DNA of 64,000 nt from Bog-473 sp963730395 (lineage in GTDB: Bacteria; Actinomycetota; Acidimicrobiia; Acidimicrobiales; RAAP-2): assembly GCA_963730395.1 (NCBI GenBank), contig CAVSSK010000031.1:49141-113140 (forward strand). The letters run 5' to 3'. The position numbers and the translations under genes were made by a program. Below the pieces are notes generated by a model. That model ran no database searches, was not told where the DNA came from, and saw only the letters and a list, made by a program, of their open reading frames with translations. This document shows positions 14,927 through 24,187 of the stretch, piece by piece (within the stretch, counting starts at the first letter, position 1; the number at the start of each line of letters is the position of its first letter).

Positions 14927-16300
14927 TCAGCCCACCGTTGGCATGGTGGCGAGCCCGGCGGCCAGGCGTTCGTCGGTGACGTCCTCGTCGACCATCCGCC
15001 CGTTCAGGTAGTCGTCGTACGCCGCAAGGTCGAAGTGGCCGTGTCCGCACAACGCGGTCAGGATCACAGTCTCCTCTCCCGTCTCCTTGGCCCGGATGGC
15101 TTCGCGCACGGCGGCGGCGACGGCGTGCGTCGGCTCGGGTGCGGGCACGATGCCCTCGTGGCGGGCAAACTCGATGCCCGCAGCAAAACACTCCATTTGC
15201 GGCACGGCGATCGCCTCGATCAGGCCGAGCTCGTAGACGTGGCTCAGCAGCGGCGACATACCGTGGTATCGGAGCCCCCCGGCATGGATGGGATCAGGCA
15301 CGAAGTCGTGACCGAGGGTGTGCATCTTGATCAAGGGCGTCATGCCGGCCGAGTCACCGAAGTCGTAGGCGTAGACACCCCGCGTGAGCGACGGGCACGA
15401 GGCCGGCTCGACCGCCCGGATCGTCGGCGACATCTTCCCGGCCAGCTTCTCGCGCAGGAAGGGGAAGGAGAGTCCGGCGAAGTTCGAACCGCCTCCGGTG
15501 CACCCAACGATCACATCGGGCGCTGCCTCACCGGCCTTCGCCAGCTGGAGCAGGGCCTCCTCCCCGATGATGGTCTGGTGGAGCAGCACATGGTTGAGCA
15601 CGCTCCCCAGCGAGTACCGGATCTCCGGGTCCTGGGCCGCCACCTCGACCGCCTCGGAGATGGCGATGCCCAGCGAGCCAGTGTGACGGGGGTTCTCCGC
15701 CAGATACTTGCGGCCCGACTCGGTCAGGTCCGACGGGGAACGGTGGACCGTGGCGCCGAACGTCTCCATCATCAGGCGCCGGTAGGGCTTCTGGTCGTAG
15801 CTCGCCCCCACCTGCCACACTTCGCATTCGAGGCCGAACAAGGCACAGGCAAACGCCAGCGCCGAGCCCCACTGGCCCGCCCCGGTCTCCGTCGTCAACT
15901 TCCGGATGCCGGCCTTGGCGTTGTAGTAGGCCTGGGGCACTGCCGTGTTGGGCTTGTGACTCCCGGCCGGGCTGACCCCCTCGTACTTGTAGTAGATGCG
16001 AGCCGGGGTATCGAGGGCCCGCTCAAGGCGGTGGGCCCGGAAGAGTGGGCTCGGTCTCCACTGGCGGTAGACGTCGAGGACGGCCCCCGGGATCTCGATG
16101 TACCGGTCCATCGAGACCTCTTGGAGGATGAGATCCATGGGGAACAGCGGAGCGAAGTCGTCGGGGCCCGCCGGCTCGAGCGTGCCGGGATGCAGGGCCG
16201 GCGGCGGGGGGCTCGCCAGGTCGGGCACGAGGTTGTACCAGGTCGTCGGCATCTCCGACTCCTCGAGCACGAATTTGTGTTGGCGAACCGACTCATCCAT
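14927..16300 (-). CDS. TrpB2-type pyridoxal-phosphate enzyme (tryptophan synthase beta-like)
   Basis: A 457-aa TrpB-like protein of the long TrpB2 class (family usual ~420-460 aa). Signs: ILQEVSMDRYIEIPG, RPSPLFRAHRLERAL, the PLP-lysine motif EGVSPAGSHKPNTAVPQAYY (Lys in SHKPN), TTETGAGQWGSALAFAC, the phosphate-binding VGCTGGGSNFAGL, and a C-terminal ALCGHGHFDLAAYDDYL. It would make tryptophan from indole and serine or use another small substrate. No trpA lies nearby, which is typical of TrpB2. The start at 16300 follows a GGGGAGGAGGG ribosome site 6 nt away; the frame to 16432 is not needed. Confidence 0.92.
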   Translation of the reverse strand: MDESVRQHKFVLEESEMPTTWYNLVPDLASPPPPALHPGTLEPAGPDDFAPLFPMDLILQEVSMDRYIEIPGAVLDVYRQWRPSPLFRAHRLERALDTPARIYYKYEGVSPAGSHKPNTAVPQAYYNAKAGIRKLTTETGAGQWGSALAFACALFGLECEVWQVGASYDQKPYRRLMMETFGATVHRSPSDLTESGRKYLAENPRHTGSLGIAISEAVEVAAQDPEIRYSLGSVLNHVLLHQTIIGEEALLQLAKAGEAAPDVIVGCTGGGSNFAGLSFPFLREKLAGKMSPTIRAVEPASCPSLTRGVYAYDFGDSAGMTPLIKMHTLGHDFVPDPIHAGGLRYHGMSPLLSHVYELGLIEAIAVPQMECFAAGIEFARHEGIVPAPEPTHAVAAAVREAIRAKETGEETVILTALCGHGHFDLAAYDDYLNGRMVDEDVTDERLAAGLATMPTVG

Positions 16301-16589
16301 GGCGCCCTCCTCCCCTACCGGTGACTGCACCCAAGCTACCCAGCACCCGTCCGTGCCGCACATGAGCCCGGGCACCGGCATGGCGGGTTGGTGGCCCCGG
16401 GGCGACCCCCGCCGCCGGGCCGTGCATGACACACTTTCCGGCGCTCAGGGGGGTTCGGAGCACTTGGGGTGGCGATTCCAACCTTTGCTTCGGCAGGGGT
16501 TGGGTCGCGGCCAGACTCTGACCTCCGGCGTCGCCCTTGATCCTGGTTCACCCATGACGGGCCGCTTGCCTGTTGCCAACATCCCGCAG

Positions 16590-16750
16590 TTGTCCGGACG
16601 TTGTGCTCGTTCAGTTCGATCGGCTCTATTTCGCCCCCGGCGGCTTCGTCAGGATCGGCATTGAGGGGCGGTGACCCGGTCGGGGACACACATGTCGCTG
16701 TCACCGCCCCTCGCTGTCGATCGAGCCCGTACGGAACGTGGCGCAGGCCA
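16590..16750. repeat. Direct repeat A with GC-rich hairpin, 3' side of family copy 1
   Basis: This stretch contains GTTCAGTTCGATCGGCTCT, then a 13-bp perfect stem GAGGGGCGGTGAC (16663-16675) and its complement GTCACCGCCCCTC (16700-16712), then TCGATCGAGCC. The same order of blocks is found at 17400-17555. It lies 3' of the 120-aa gene at 16922. A third, weaker relative sharing GTTGTCC-R-GACGTTGT is at ~26887-26905. It could be a terminator, a repeat-element end or a cassette boundary. Confidence 0.55.
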
Positions 16751-16921
16751 TGCACTTCTCCCGGCCCCGACACCGCGCCACGACTGACAAGTCCGAGCGC
16801 CGGAGTGGGGCATCCACTCCCGGCGTCTTGCATGTTCAGGTCATGGCGGGAATGGCACCGCCGCTACCAGGCGCCGGATTCTCTTGTCCTGGTCAGCGCG
16901 GCAAGTGACGGCGCCGAGGAT

Positions 16922-17284
16922 CTACCAGTCGTCGAGCGCTCGGGACTGGAAGTCGATGATCCTGACGAGGTCTCCGAGGCGGTCAAGAGTCGCTCCGGTA
17001 TCGGCGGAGGGGTCGGCGATCGCCCGCTGGGCGGTGAGTGCAACCTCGGCGCACGTGTCCAGCATCAGGGTGACTCGCCCGGCGAGCTCTGGATCCGGGC
17101 AGGGATTGGCCGTCATCCAGGCGGCGGCATCTCTGGTGGCCGCGCCCAGCTCGTCCGCCGCTGCCAGGATCCTGATTTCGTTCGCCTTCAGCGACGCTGA
17201 GAATCGGCGCTCAGCAGCCGTCACGGGGTGCAGGGCGGTCGACGCCCTTATGAGCCAATGCTGCGCTGTTCCTTCCACATTCAT
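16922..17284 (-). CDS. Unrecognised ~120-aa protein, family copy 1 of 3
   Basis: A 120-aa soluble, mostly helical protein that starts MNVEGTAQHWLIRASTALHP and ends SRALDDW. The core pattern is ILAAADELGAATRDAAAW, then PCPDPELAGRVTLMLDTCAEV, ALTAQRAIADPSAD, and LDRLGDL. Paralogues lie at 23822-24187 and 27587-27949 on the same strand. Conserved points are AAADEL-x-ATR, CPD, V-x-x-ML-x-TCA-x-VALTA and RLGDLL. No catalytic or DNA-binding motif is evident and I cannot name the family. The gene is bracketed by two direct repeats (A and B), like a cassette. Upstream sequence resembles that of copy 2 and seems to hold decayed coding sequence. Confidence 0.7.
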   Translation of the reverse strand: MNVEGTAQHWLIRASTALHPVTAAERRFSASLKANEIRILAAADELGAATRDAAAWMTANPCPDPELAGRVTLMLDTCAEVALTAQRAIADPSADTGATLDRLGDLVRIIDFQSRALDDW

Positions 17285-17399
17285 GCCTAAGCGATTCTTG
17301 CGAGATCATCCGATCCCCCACAGAGCCATTCGGACTATGGGTCGCACAACGTCGCAACATATTCATGCCGATCCGACCTCCCGGCTCAGGAGCGACCGG

Positions 17400-17555
17400 A
17401 CGAGTGTTGTCGGGTGGTTGTGCCGGTTCGGTTCGATCGGCTCTGTTGTGGCAGCGGACGCGCTGTCAGCATCCTCACTGAGGGGCGGTGTTCTCTAGGA
17501 GCGTCACCGCCCCTCGCCATCCATCGAGCCTCTGGCCACCTTCCCGCAGGGACCT
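17400..17555. repeat. Direct repeat B with GC-rich hairpin, 5' side of family copy 1
   Basis: Second copy of repeat A. It contains GTTCGGTTCGATCGGCTCT, then an 11-bp stem GAGGGGCGGTG (17480-17490) with CACCGCCCCTC (17504-17514), then CCATCGAGCC and CCTTCCCGCAGG. The ~810-bp distance between A and B encloses exactly one gene. The hairpin also sits ~200 bp upstream of the cyclase/ATPase gene, so it may insulate that gene. Confidence 0.55.
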
Positions 17556-17721
17556 TTGTCAGCGCTCGGCGCCGCCTCCAGTCGAAACTGGCGGCAGCGT
17601 GATTCAGCTGAGGACAAACTCTTGTCCGTGGCTGCCCCACCTGGCAGATCTTGGTGGGACCGGCCCCGCGGCGCAGGCGGCTCTAGCCCGGTTGGCCTAC
17701 CGTTGGGGTCATGCGTCGGGA

Positions 17722-20700
17722 ATGGGGGTTGCCGTGAAGGCAGAGAACCTGGTGATTCTCTTCTCGGACGTTGTCGGTTCGACGCAGCTGGCCCACCTCC
17801 AATCACCCGAAGAAGCCGACGAGTTGCGTCGGCGACATTTTGCAATCCTGCGCCAGGCGTTGACCGAGGCCGACGGCACCGAGGTGAAGAACTTGGGCGA
17901 TGGCGTGATGGTGGTCTTCGGTTCGGCGTCGGCTGCGCTGGGGTGCGCCGTCGCCATGCAGCAAGCCGTGGATTACGACAATCGCGACGGGCGACACCCG
18001 CCGGTCGGGCTGCGGATCGGCCTCAGTGGCGGCGAGGTCGTACCCGAGGACGATGACTACTGGGGTGACCCGGTCATCGAGGCCGCCCGATTATGCGCCC
18101 TCTGCGAGGGTGGACAGATCCTTGCCGCCGACATCGTTCGGCTCACTGCCGGTCGCCGTAGCCGCCATCGGTACCGGGACCTCGGGGCGAGAACCCTGAA
18201 GGGCCTGCCCGACCCGGTCGAATGTGTCGAGGTTCTCTGGGAGCCCTTGGGAGGCGGAGGTCCTGGCACGACGATCCCCCTCCCGGGTCGCTTGCCCGCC
18301 CGCCCCGGTTCGGGTGTGATCGGCCGGCAGGTCGAGCTGTCGCTCATCGGCGACGCCGTGAAGGCGATCGCGGACAGCGAAGCCCTCAGGGCGCTTCTCA
18401 TTTCAGGCGAGGCCGGCCAGGGCAAGACCACATTGGTGGCCGAGGCATCCCGTGCCGCTTTCGACGGCGGATCCTGCGTGCTGTTCGGACATTGTGAGCA
18501 GGACCTGGCGACCCCATATCAGCTCTTTGTCGAGGCGCTCGGTCACTTCGTCGCGCACGCGCCCGAGGAGGCGCTCCTGACTCACGTCGCTATGCACGGC
18601 TCCGAACTGGCTCGGCTGTTGCCAGCACTTGCCAGCCGGATACCGGATCTCCCCCCAACGAAGGCTACCGACGCGGATTCCGAGCGGTTTCTGCTCTTCG
18701 CCGCGGTCATTGGCCTCCTGGCCCTGCTGTCACAGGACCAACCGGTCGTTCTTGTCCTCGACGACCTGCAATGGGCCGACGAGGGCAGCCTATTGCTGCT
18801 CCGCCACATCATGGCGACCGCCGTGCCGATGCAAGTGCTCATAATCGGGACCTACCGGGACAGTGAACTGTCACAGACCCATCCACTGCTCGACACGTTG
18901 GCGGCCCTCCGCCGAATGGATCGCGTGTCGCGCATTGAGCTGGCCGGGCTGGATGACTCCGGCGTGGTGGCCTTCATGGAGGCCATCGCCGGCTACACCC
19001 TCGATGACGCAGCAATCACCCTCGCCCATGCGGTGTACCGCGACACCGACGGCAATCCGTTCTTCGTCAGCGAACTACTGCGACACCTGTCCGAGACGGG
19101 GTTCATCTATCAGGACGTGACCGGCCGGTGGGTGACCGATCATTCCCTCGAGCAGATGACGCTCCCCAGCAGCGTACGTGAAGTGATCGGGGCGCGGGTC
19201 GGGCGGTTCGGCCCCGAGGCAGGGAGGGTACTGTCGTTGGCGGCCGTCATCGGGCGGGACTTCGACCTCGAACTTCTCTCCAGGGCGACGGAGAGGTCGC
19301 AGGACGACCTCCTCGACATCCTCGATGCCGCTTCCCACGCCGCCTTGGTACGTGAAGTCATCGACGCGCAGGGGCGATTCGTCTTCGTTCATGCCCTGAT
19401 TCAACACACGCTCTATGAAGACCTCGGTCCGAGCCGCCGGGCCAGGGCCCACCGACGTGTTGCAGAAGCACTCGAGGACATATGCGGGGACCGCCCTGGC
19501 CCGCGGGTCGGTGAACTGGCTCGACACTGGCTCGGGGCTGACCAGCCGATCGACCTCGTGAAGGCCCTGGACTATTTACGCCAAGCGGGTGACTCGGCGC
19601 TCGACGCGCTGGCTCCGGCGGACGCCGTGCGTCACTATGCGAATGCCCTCGAACTCTGCAGCAAGGTGCCGGACATGGATCCCGTGCTGGCCATCGACCT
19701 GGCCACCGGATTGGGCACGGCACAGCGGCAGATCGGTGACCCCGATTATCGCGACACCCTTCTCAGCGCTTCCCGCCGTGCGGCCGATCTGGGTGCCACG
19801 GACCGTCTGGTCAAAGCTGCCCTCGCCAATGACCGTGGCTTCTACAGCGCAGTCGGTGCGATCGATGCCGAAAAGGTCGAGATGCTGGAGGCGGCGGCGG
19901 AAGCGCTCTCAACGGAAAGCGCCGATCGGGCACTCGTGTTGGCCACGTTGTGCTCAGAACTGGCCCACGGCAGCACACTCGAGCGGCGCCAGCTTCTGGC
20001 CGACGAGGCAATTGCCATCGCGCAATCCCTCGGCGACGACGCCGTTCTCGTCCGAGTGCTCAACCACGTACAGATCGCGCTCCAGGTGCCGTCCCTGCTC
20101 GAGATATCGCTGATTCGAACCGCCCATTCCTTGCAGCTCGCGGAGCGTGTGGGTGACCCTGTTCAGCTGTTCTGGGCGGCTCAATGGCGCGCCGAGGCGG
20201 CCGCCCGAGCCGGGGACATCGAAGAGATGCTCCGCTGCATTGCAATCCACGGCTCCATGGCCCAGCAGCTCAATCAACCGATCTTCACTTGGGATCATGC
20301 CTTTCTGAGCGCCGTGCCGGCACAGATAGCGGGCGATACCGAAAAGGCAGAGGCACTGGCCAACGAGGCGTTACGTATCGGCCAGGAGTCCGGCCAGCCC
20401 GACGCCGAAACCATCTTCGGCGCACAATTCATCATCGTCAGCGGACAACGCGGCACGATGAATGACCTGGCTCCGCTCATCGAACAGATGGCGGCCGAGG
20501 CCCCTGACATCTCCCGCTGGCTGTTCGGTTCGTTGCTCGCAAAGGCGTACGTCGAGGGAGATCGGTTCGACGATGCCCTCCGCCTTTTGGAGCAATTCGC
20601 CGAGGCCAACTTCGATCTCCCGCAAGATCAGATCTGGCTTACCGGCATGGTCGATTTCGCCGACGCCGCCATTCAATGTGGAGATCCACGTTATGCGGGA

Positions 20701-21048
20701 CCACTCTTCATCCGGCTCGAGCCGTGGGTCGATCAGTTGCCCGCCACGGGGGGTTCCGCTTTGGCGCCGGTCAGCTACTACCTCGGCGGTCTCGCCACCA
20801 TCCTCGGGCGGTACGACGACGCGGAGGCGTACTTCGCCCAATCTTCGTCCTTTTGCGCGCGGGTCGACGCCAAATTCTTTGCGGCTCGAACCGATCTCTC
20901 GTGGGGTCAGTTGCTGACGAAGCGAGGGATGCCAGGTGACACACAGCGGGCGCAGCAACTCCTCAAGAGTGCCCACGGAGTTGCAACCGATCTCGGTTAC
21001 GGAGGGGTTGCACGACGCGCTGCCGAGGCGCTCGGTGGCTTGGATTGA
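17722..21048 (+). CDS. Class III nucleotidyl cyclase - AAA ATPase - TPR regulator
   Basis: A 1108-aa signalling protein. Residues 8-175 form a class III cyclase domain: metal-binding Asp in ILFSDVVGSTQL (D16) and KNLGDGVMVVF (D60). The usual VNxAAR signature reads VIEAARLC, so the transition-state Asn is missing; this is common in the cyclase-ATPase subfamily and may mean low or no activity. A STAND-like AAA ATPase follows with Walker A SGEAGQGKTTL (~228-238) and Walker B VVLVLDDLQWAD (~342-353). The C-terminal half (~600-1108) is helical TPR-like repeats. There is no LuxR HTH at the C-terminus. The start ATG 17722 begins just before the cyclase fold; the frame to 17488 overlaps repeat B. Confidence 0.9.
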   Translation: MGVAVKAENLVILFSDVVGSTQLAHLQSPEEADELRRRHFAILRQALTEADGTEVKNLGDGVMVVFGSASAALGCAVAMQQAVDYDNRDGRHPPVGLRIGLSGGEVVPEDDDYWGDPVIEAARLCALCEGGQILAADIVRLTAGRRSRHRYRDLGARTLKGLPDPVECVEVLWEPLGGGGPGTTIPLPGRLPARPGSGVIGRQVELSLIGDAVKAIADSEALRALLISGEAGQGKTTLVAEASRAAFDGGSCVLFGHCEQDLATPYQLFVEALGHFVAHAPEEALLTHVAMHGSELARLLPALASRIPDLPPTKATDADSERFLLFAAVIGLLALLSQDQPVVLVLDDLQWADEGSLLLLRHIMATAVPMQVLIIGTYRDSELSQTHPLLDTLAALRRMDRVSRIELAGLDDSGVVAFMEAIAGYTLDDAAITLAHAVYRDTDGNPFFVSELLRHLSETGFIYQDVTGRWVTDHSLEQMTLPSSVREVIGARVGRFGPEAGRVLSLAAVIGRDFDLELLSRATERSQDDLLDILDAASHAALVREVIDAQGRFVFVHALIQHTLYEDLGPSRRARAHRRVAEALEDICGDRPGPRVGELARHWLGADQPIDLVKALDYLRQAGDSALDALAPADAVRHYANALELCSKVPDMDPVLAIDLATGLGTAQRQIGDPDYRDTLLSASRRAADLGATDRLVKAALANDRGFYSAVGAIDAEKVEMLEAAAEALSTESADRALVLATLCSELAHGSTLERRQLLADEAIAIAQSLGDDAVLVRVLNHVQIALQVPSLLEISLIRTAHSLQLAERVGDPVQLFWAAQWRAEAAARAGDIEEMLRCIAIHGSMAQQLNQPIFTWDHAFLSAVPAQIAGDTEKAEALANEALRIGQESGQPDAETIFGAQFIIVSGQRGTMNDLAPLIEQMAAEAPDISRWLFGSLLAKAYVEGDRFDDALRLLEQFAEANFDLPQDQIWLTGMVDFADAAIQCGDPRYAGPLFIRLEPWVDQLPATGGSALAPVSYYLGGLATILGRYDDAEAYFAQSSSFCARVDAKFFAARTDLSWGQLLTKRGMPGDTQRAQQLLKSAHGVATDLGYGGVARRAAEALGGLD

Positions 21049-21171
21049 GACCAGGGCAAAGTCCAACTCGGCGTCGGGCAAGAGAGTCGGACTCTCACCG
21101 TGGATGTGCCCTTCCATCGTCATTCTTCGGTCGAAGGACCGACCGCCAATTGCGGGCGGCGAACGGACGGC

Positions 21172-22215
21172 TCAGCCCCCCGTGCGGTCGAAGAAGAAGG
21201 AGAACAGCAGCGCTGACGCGTCAACCGACGTCGTGTCGTGCCCGAATTGCTTCTCCATGGACGGGACGGGCTTTCCCGGCCATCCGTGCCCACCACCATC
21301 AATGATGTAGAGCACCGTCGCGGCCTTGCACCCAGTCCAGGTCCTGCGCTGGACGTCGAAGGCGATACGAACCTGGACTGGTCTCGGTTTGCACCCGTTG
21401 TGCCTCGCCCACAACTTCATGGACGCGTCGATCCCGAGCGGCGCCGGCATGTCGGGTGGTATCACGCCGTGCCAGGCATAGAGCTTGGCGATCGTGGTCG
21501 CGTTGAGTCCGCCGCCGGTATAGGGGAGAACGGGGTCGGCCGTGCCGTGAAACGCCAAGATCGGTTCGGGCCGGCCCGTGCAGGGGGCCAGGTACTCCAC
21601 GCCTTCGACGGGGGCGATGGCGGCTATACGACGGGAGAGGCGGCACCCGAGCAGCGAGGACAGTTGGGCGCCGTTTGAGATGCCCGTCGAGAACACCCTG
21701 GACGTGTCGATGCACAGGGTCGCTTCGAGATGCGTCATCAGTTCCGAGATGAAATTGACGTCGTAGTTCGGCGTCGACGGAGCGGCGTCCCAGAACGGCG
21801 CTGGCACGGTGAGCCCGGAAGGAGCGACGCCGATGAAGTGGTACTTCTTCTGGTACGTCGTGAATCCGACCTCCGACGGCATGAATTGGTAGCTGACCGA
21901 GAGTGGGTGCAGCCCGAATACGAGGGCATAGGGGGTCTTCCCGGTGTAGGAGGCGGGAACAGTCAGCTCATAGGTGCGGGCCATGCCTCCCGAGACGATC
22001 GTCTGCGGCACATTGCTCAGAGGTGTTGGATGACGGTTCGTACAGCCCTGCGAGGGAGCGGCCCGGACGGTGGCGGGCGAGTCCGGGTTGGCGCTGGAGC
22101 TCTGGGTTGCGGCCGCCGGACCGCTGACGCCGCCCAATGTGGCCAAGGCCAGCACCATCGCAGTGGCGCCCAGGATTGCCAGGGTCCGGCGCCACACACG
22201 ACAGGATGCGCCCAC
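21172..22215 (-). CDS. Secreted PHB-depolymerase/OPH-like serine esterase
   Basis: A 347-aa exported alpha/beta hydrolase of the LpqC/polyhydroxybutyrate-depolymerase/feruloyl-esterase family. Start GTG 22215 lies 2 bp after the stop of the upstream gene, behind GGGGGATAGGA. N-terminal hydrophobic segment RTLAILGATAMVLALATLGG is a signal peptide. Catalytic candidates: Ser180 in STGISNGAQLS, Asp227 in HGTADPVLPY, His310 in DGGGHGWPG. Four to six Cys residues suggest extracellular disulfides. It is coupled to a PQQ-propeller dehydrogenase-like gene, the same pairing as pvaA-pvaB (PVA dehydrogenase and oxidised-PVA hydrolase). The substrate is inferred only from that pairing. Confidence 0.87.
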   Translation of the reverse strand: MGASCRVWRRTLAILGATAMVLALATLGGVSGPAAATQSSSANPDSPATVRAAPSQGCTNRHPTPLSNVPQTIVSGGMARTYELTVPASYTGKTPYALVFGLHPLSVSYQFMPSEVGFTTYQKKYHFIGVAPSGLTVPAPFWDAAPSTPNYDVNFISELMTHLEATLCIDTSRVFSTGISNGAQLSSLLGCRLSRRIAAIAPVEGVEYLAPCTGRPEPILAFHGTADPVLPYTGGGLNATTIAKLYAWHGVIPPDMPAPLGIDASMKLWARHNGCKPRPVQVRIAFDVQRRTWTGCKAATVLYIIDGGGHGWPGKPVPSMEKQFGHDTTSVDASALLFSFFFDRTGG

Positions 22216-22217
22216 TC

Positions 22218-23717
22218 CTATCCCCCGACCGTAAGGGACGTCACGGACCCGCCCCGCTCGTTCTGGACGCGTCCGGACGCGCTGATCGAAAAGCTGATGA
22301 CGCCACCCTGGCCGGCTCCGCTGAACAACGTGAACCCGTACCCCCACAGCACCCGGCCGGCTACGATCGAGGCGCCACCGCCCACCTTGTCGGGCGCGCG
22401 GTATGCCCACAGGGTCTTGCCGTTGGAGACGTCGAGCGCCGTCATCGAGCCCTTGTCAGTCCCGACAAAGGCTGCCCCCGCCACCGCGCTGACCGGCCCG
22501 AAGACGTTGCCCGCGAAGTGACGGGTCCATTCCACATGGCCCGTTGCAGCGTTGAGCGCGTCGACCACCGAGGTGTTCGTGGTGGCATTGGAAGCCGGGT
22601 CTCCGATGTTCGACGAGGCGATGATCCGGTCGCCGACGACGGCTGCCGAGGCGAGAACACCTCCGAACGTGCTGCCGGGGGCGAGGTGCGCTTCCCAGAC
22701 AAGCCGGCCGCTCTTGCGGTCCATGGCGTAGTACGTACCGTTCTTGCTCCCGACCCCGACGAGGGCACGTCCACGCGCGACCCAGAGGTTCGGAGAGGCG
22801 CCGATGTCGGCATCCTTCCCCGAGAAATCGGCCGTGCTGAAGACGTCTGGGTGGTTGAACTGACGCGACCATGCCAGTTTGCCCGTCTTGTAATGGATCG
22901 CCAGGAGTGAGTCCGCGAGCGGCCCGCTCGGGCTGTCCAAATTCTGCCCCGTACCGACATAGAGGAGCCCAAGCCTGGTGTCGACCCCGGGCGTGGACCA
23001 GATTCCCTCTCCGGCCCCGCTCGTGGCGTTGTTGGGTGTCGTGTAGAAGTTCCAGACCAACTCGCCGGTCGACACGTTGAAGGCTCCGATGGATCCTCTG
23101 AAGCTGAAGGGCGCCTTTCCGACGACCTCCTCGAATTGGGCGGTCCCCTGGAACACGAGATCTCCGACCACCACCGGTGACGCATTGATCTGCGAATACG
23201 GATTGGCATTCGTGACCGCCTGCCAGACGACGCCACCACTGCGACGGTCGAGCGCGTACAGCGTCCTGCCGATCCCGACGAGAAGGAGCGCCCCGTCGAT
23301 GACAGGTGATCCAACCACCGCTCCACCGGGGAGCGGTGACGTCCACAGCGGCTGGCCCGAGCTCGCTTTCACGGCGTGGACCTGTCCTTTCCAGTCACCG
23401 AAGTAGGCCAAGCCGCTGGCGACCACCGGCGTCCCCGTGACGCCGATCAACCCGGACTGGGTCCACGAAGGGACGAGGCTGGCGACCGACGAGGGGTCGA
23501 TCTCAGTCTCGGTCCTGTTCCATCGGGTACCGGAGAGGTCGTGCCCGTACATCGGCCACGAGTTCGCGTCATGAGATCGGCTGGGCGACTCAGCGTCCGT
23601 CGATGCGCCTGACCCACCGTACGAAGCAAGCGCGCACGTCACGCAGATGACGACCAAGAACCCTCGCGCCGTGAACCCGAGGCTGTACCGACCGAATCTC
23701 GTCGCCGGCCCTCCCAT
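22218..23717 (-). CDS. PQQ-binding-type beta-propeller protein, polyvinyl-alcohol-dehydrogenase-like
   Basis: A 499-aa exported protein. Residues 17-33 (ARGFLVVICVTCALASY) form a signal peptide or lipoprotein-like leader, with Cys27 followed by ALASYGGSG. The mature start NSWPMYGHDLSGTRWN is the signature opening of PVA-dehydrogenase and related quinoprotein propellers. Repeated tryptophan-docking-type blades follow: GQVHAVKASSGQPLWTSPL, LYALDRRSGGVVWQ, IGAFNVSTGELVWNFY, LLAIHYKTGKLAWSR, YYAMDRKSGRLVWEA and MTALDVSNGKTLWAY. No CxxCH haem-c motif is present, unlike characterised PVA dehydrogenases, so its electron acceptor must be separate or it may be a non-redox propeller. It is the first gene of a two-gene operon with the serine esterase. 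Confidence 0.85.
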   Translation of the reverse strand: MGGPATRFGRYSLGFTARGFLVVICVTCALASYGGSGASTDAESPSRSHDANSWPMYGHDLSGTRWNRTETEIDPSSVASLVPSWTQSGLIGVTGTPVVASGLAYFGDWKGQVHAVKASSGQPLWTSPLPGGAVVGSPVIDGALLLVGIGRTLYALDRRSGGVVWQAVTNANPYSQINASPVVVGDLVFQGTAQFEEVVGKAPFSFRGSIGAFNVSTGELVWNFYTTPNNATSGAGEGIWSTPGVDTRLGLLYVGTGQNLDSPSGPLADSLLAIHYKTGKLAWSRQFNHPDVFSTADFSGKDADIGASPNLWVARGRALVGVGSKNGTYYAMDRKSGRLVWEAHLAPGSTFGGVLASAAVVGDRIIASSNIGDPASNATTNTSVVDALNAATGHVEWTRHFAGNVFGPVSAVAGAAFVGTDKGSMTALDVSNGKTLWAYRAPDKVGGGASIVAGRVLWGYGFTLFSGAGQGGVISFSISASGRVQNERGGSVTSLTVGG

Positions 23718-23821
23718 CGGCGCAAGGTAGCAGTTTCGTGCTGGTCAGGATCGACTGCCTCGCCACTCAACCTGAACTGGGACGGAACGACTGAAGCTGC
23801 GCTCCTAACGGAACCCAGCGG

Positions 23822-24187
23822 CTACCAGTTGTCGAGCGTCTGCGAGTAGATGTCGATGATCGCGAGCAGGTCGCCGAGGCGGTCGATTACCCCCGCAGTG
23901 TCGGCAGAGGAATCGGTCACGACCCACTTCGCCGTGAGTGCGACTTCGGCGCATGTGTTCAGCATCCAGGCGACGCGCGTCTCGAGTACCAAATCTGGGC
24001 AGACGTTCTCCGCGAACCATGCCTTGGCGTCCCGGGTGGCCGCCTCCAGTTCGTCTGCCGCGGCCAGCATGGTGCCTTCGTTCACCCTCAGCGATGCGGC
24101 AAGCTGATTCTTGGCGCACGTCACCGGGTAGAGGGCCACCGTTGCCTTGATGCGCCACTGCGGCGCTGTCATTTCTATGTTCACCAT
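23822..24187 (-). CDS. Unrecognised ~120-aa protein, family copy 2 of 3
   Basis: A 121-aa paralogue of the protein at 16922-17284. The start ATG 24187 (MVNIEMTAPQWRIKATVALYP) is picked by alignment with copies 1 and 3. Core blocks are MLAAADELEAATRDAKAW, NVCPDLVLETRVAWMLNTCAEV, ALTAKWVVTDSSAD, and IDRLGDLLAIIDIYSQTLDNW. The frame stays open another 46 codons upstream, and the segment LCDAGFERLYGGPELLARI there has a decayed counterpart upstream of copy 1 (with two stops). The ancestral protein may therefore have been longer. It lies 3' of the OLD-family nuclease on the same strand, with a 488-bp gap. Confidence 0.7.
   Translation of the reverse strand: MVNIEMTAPQWRIKATVALYPVTCAKNQLAASLRVNEGTMLAAADELEAATRDAKAWFAENVCPDLVLETRVAWMLNTCAEVALTAKWVVTDSSADTAGVIDRLGDLLAIIDIYSQTLDNW

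Noticed and set aside
16600..17450. tRNA genes suggested by GTTCGATC motifs
   Set aside because: No acceptor stem, anticodon arm or CCA context could be folded; the motif belongs to direct repeats A and B.
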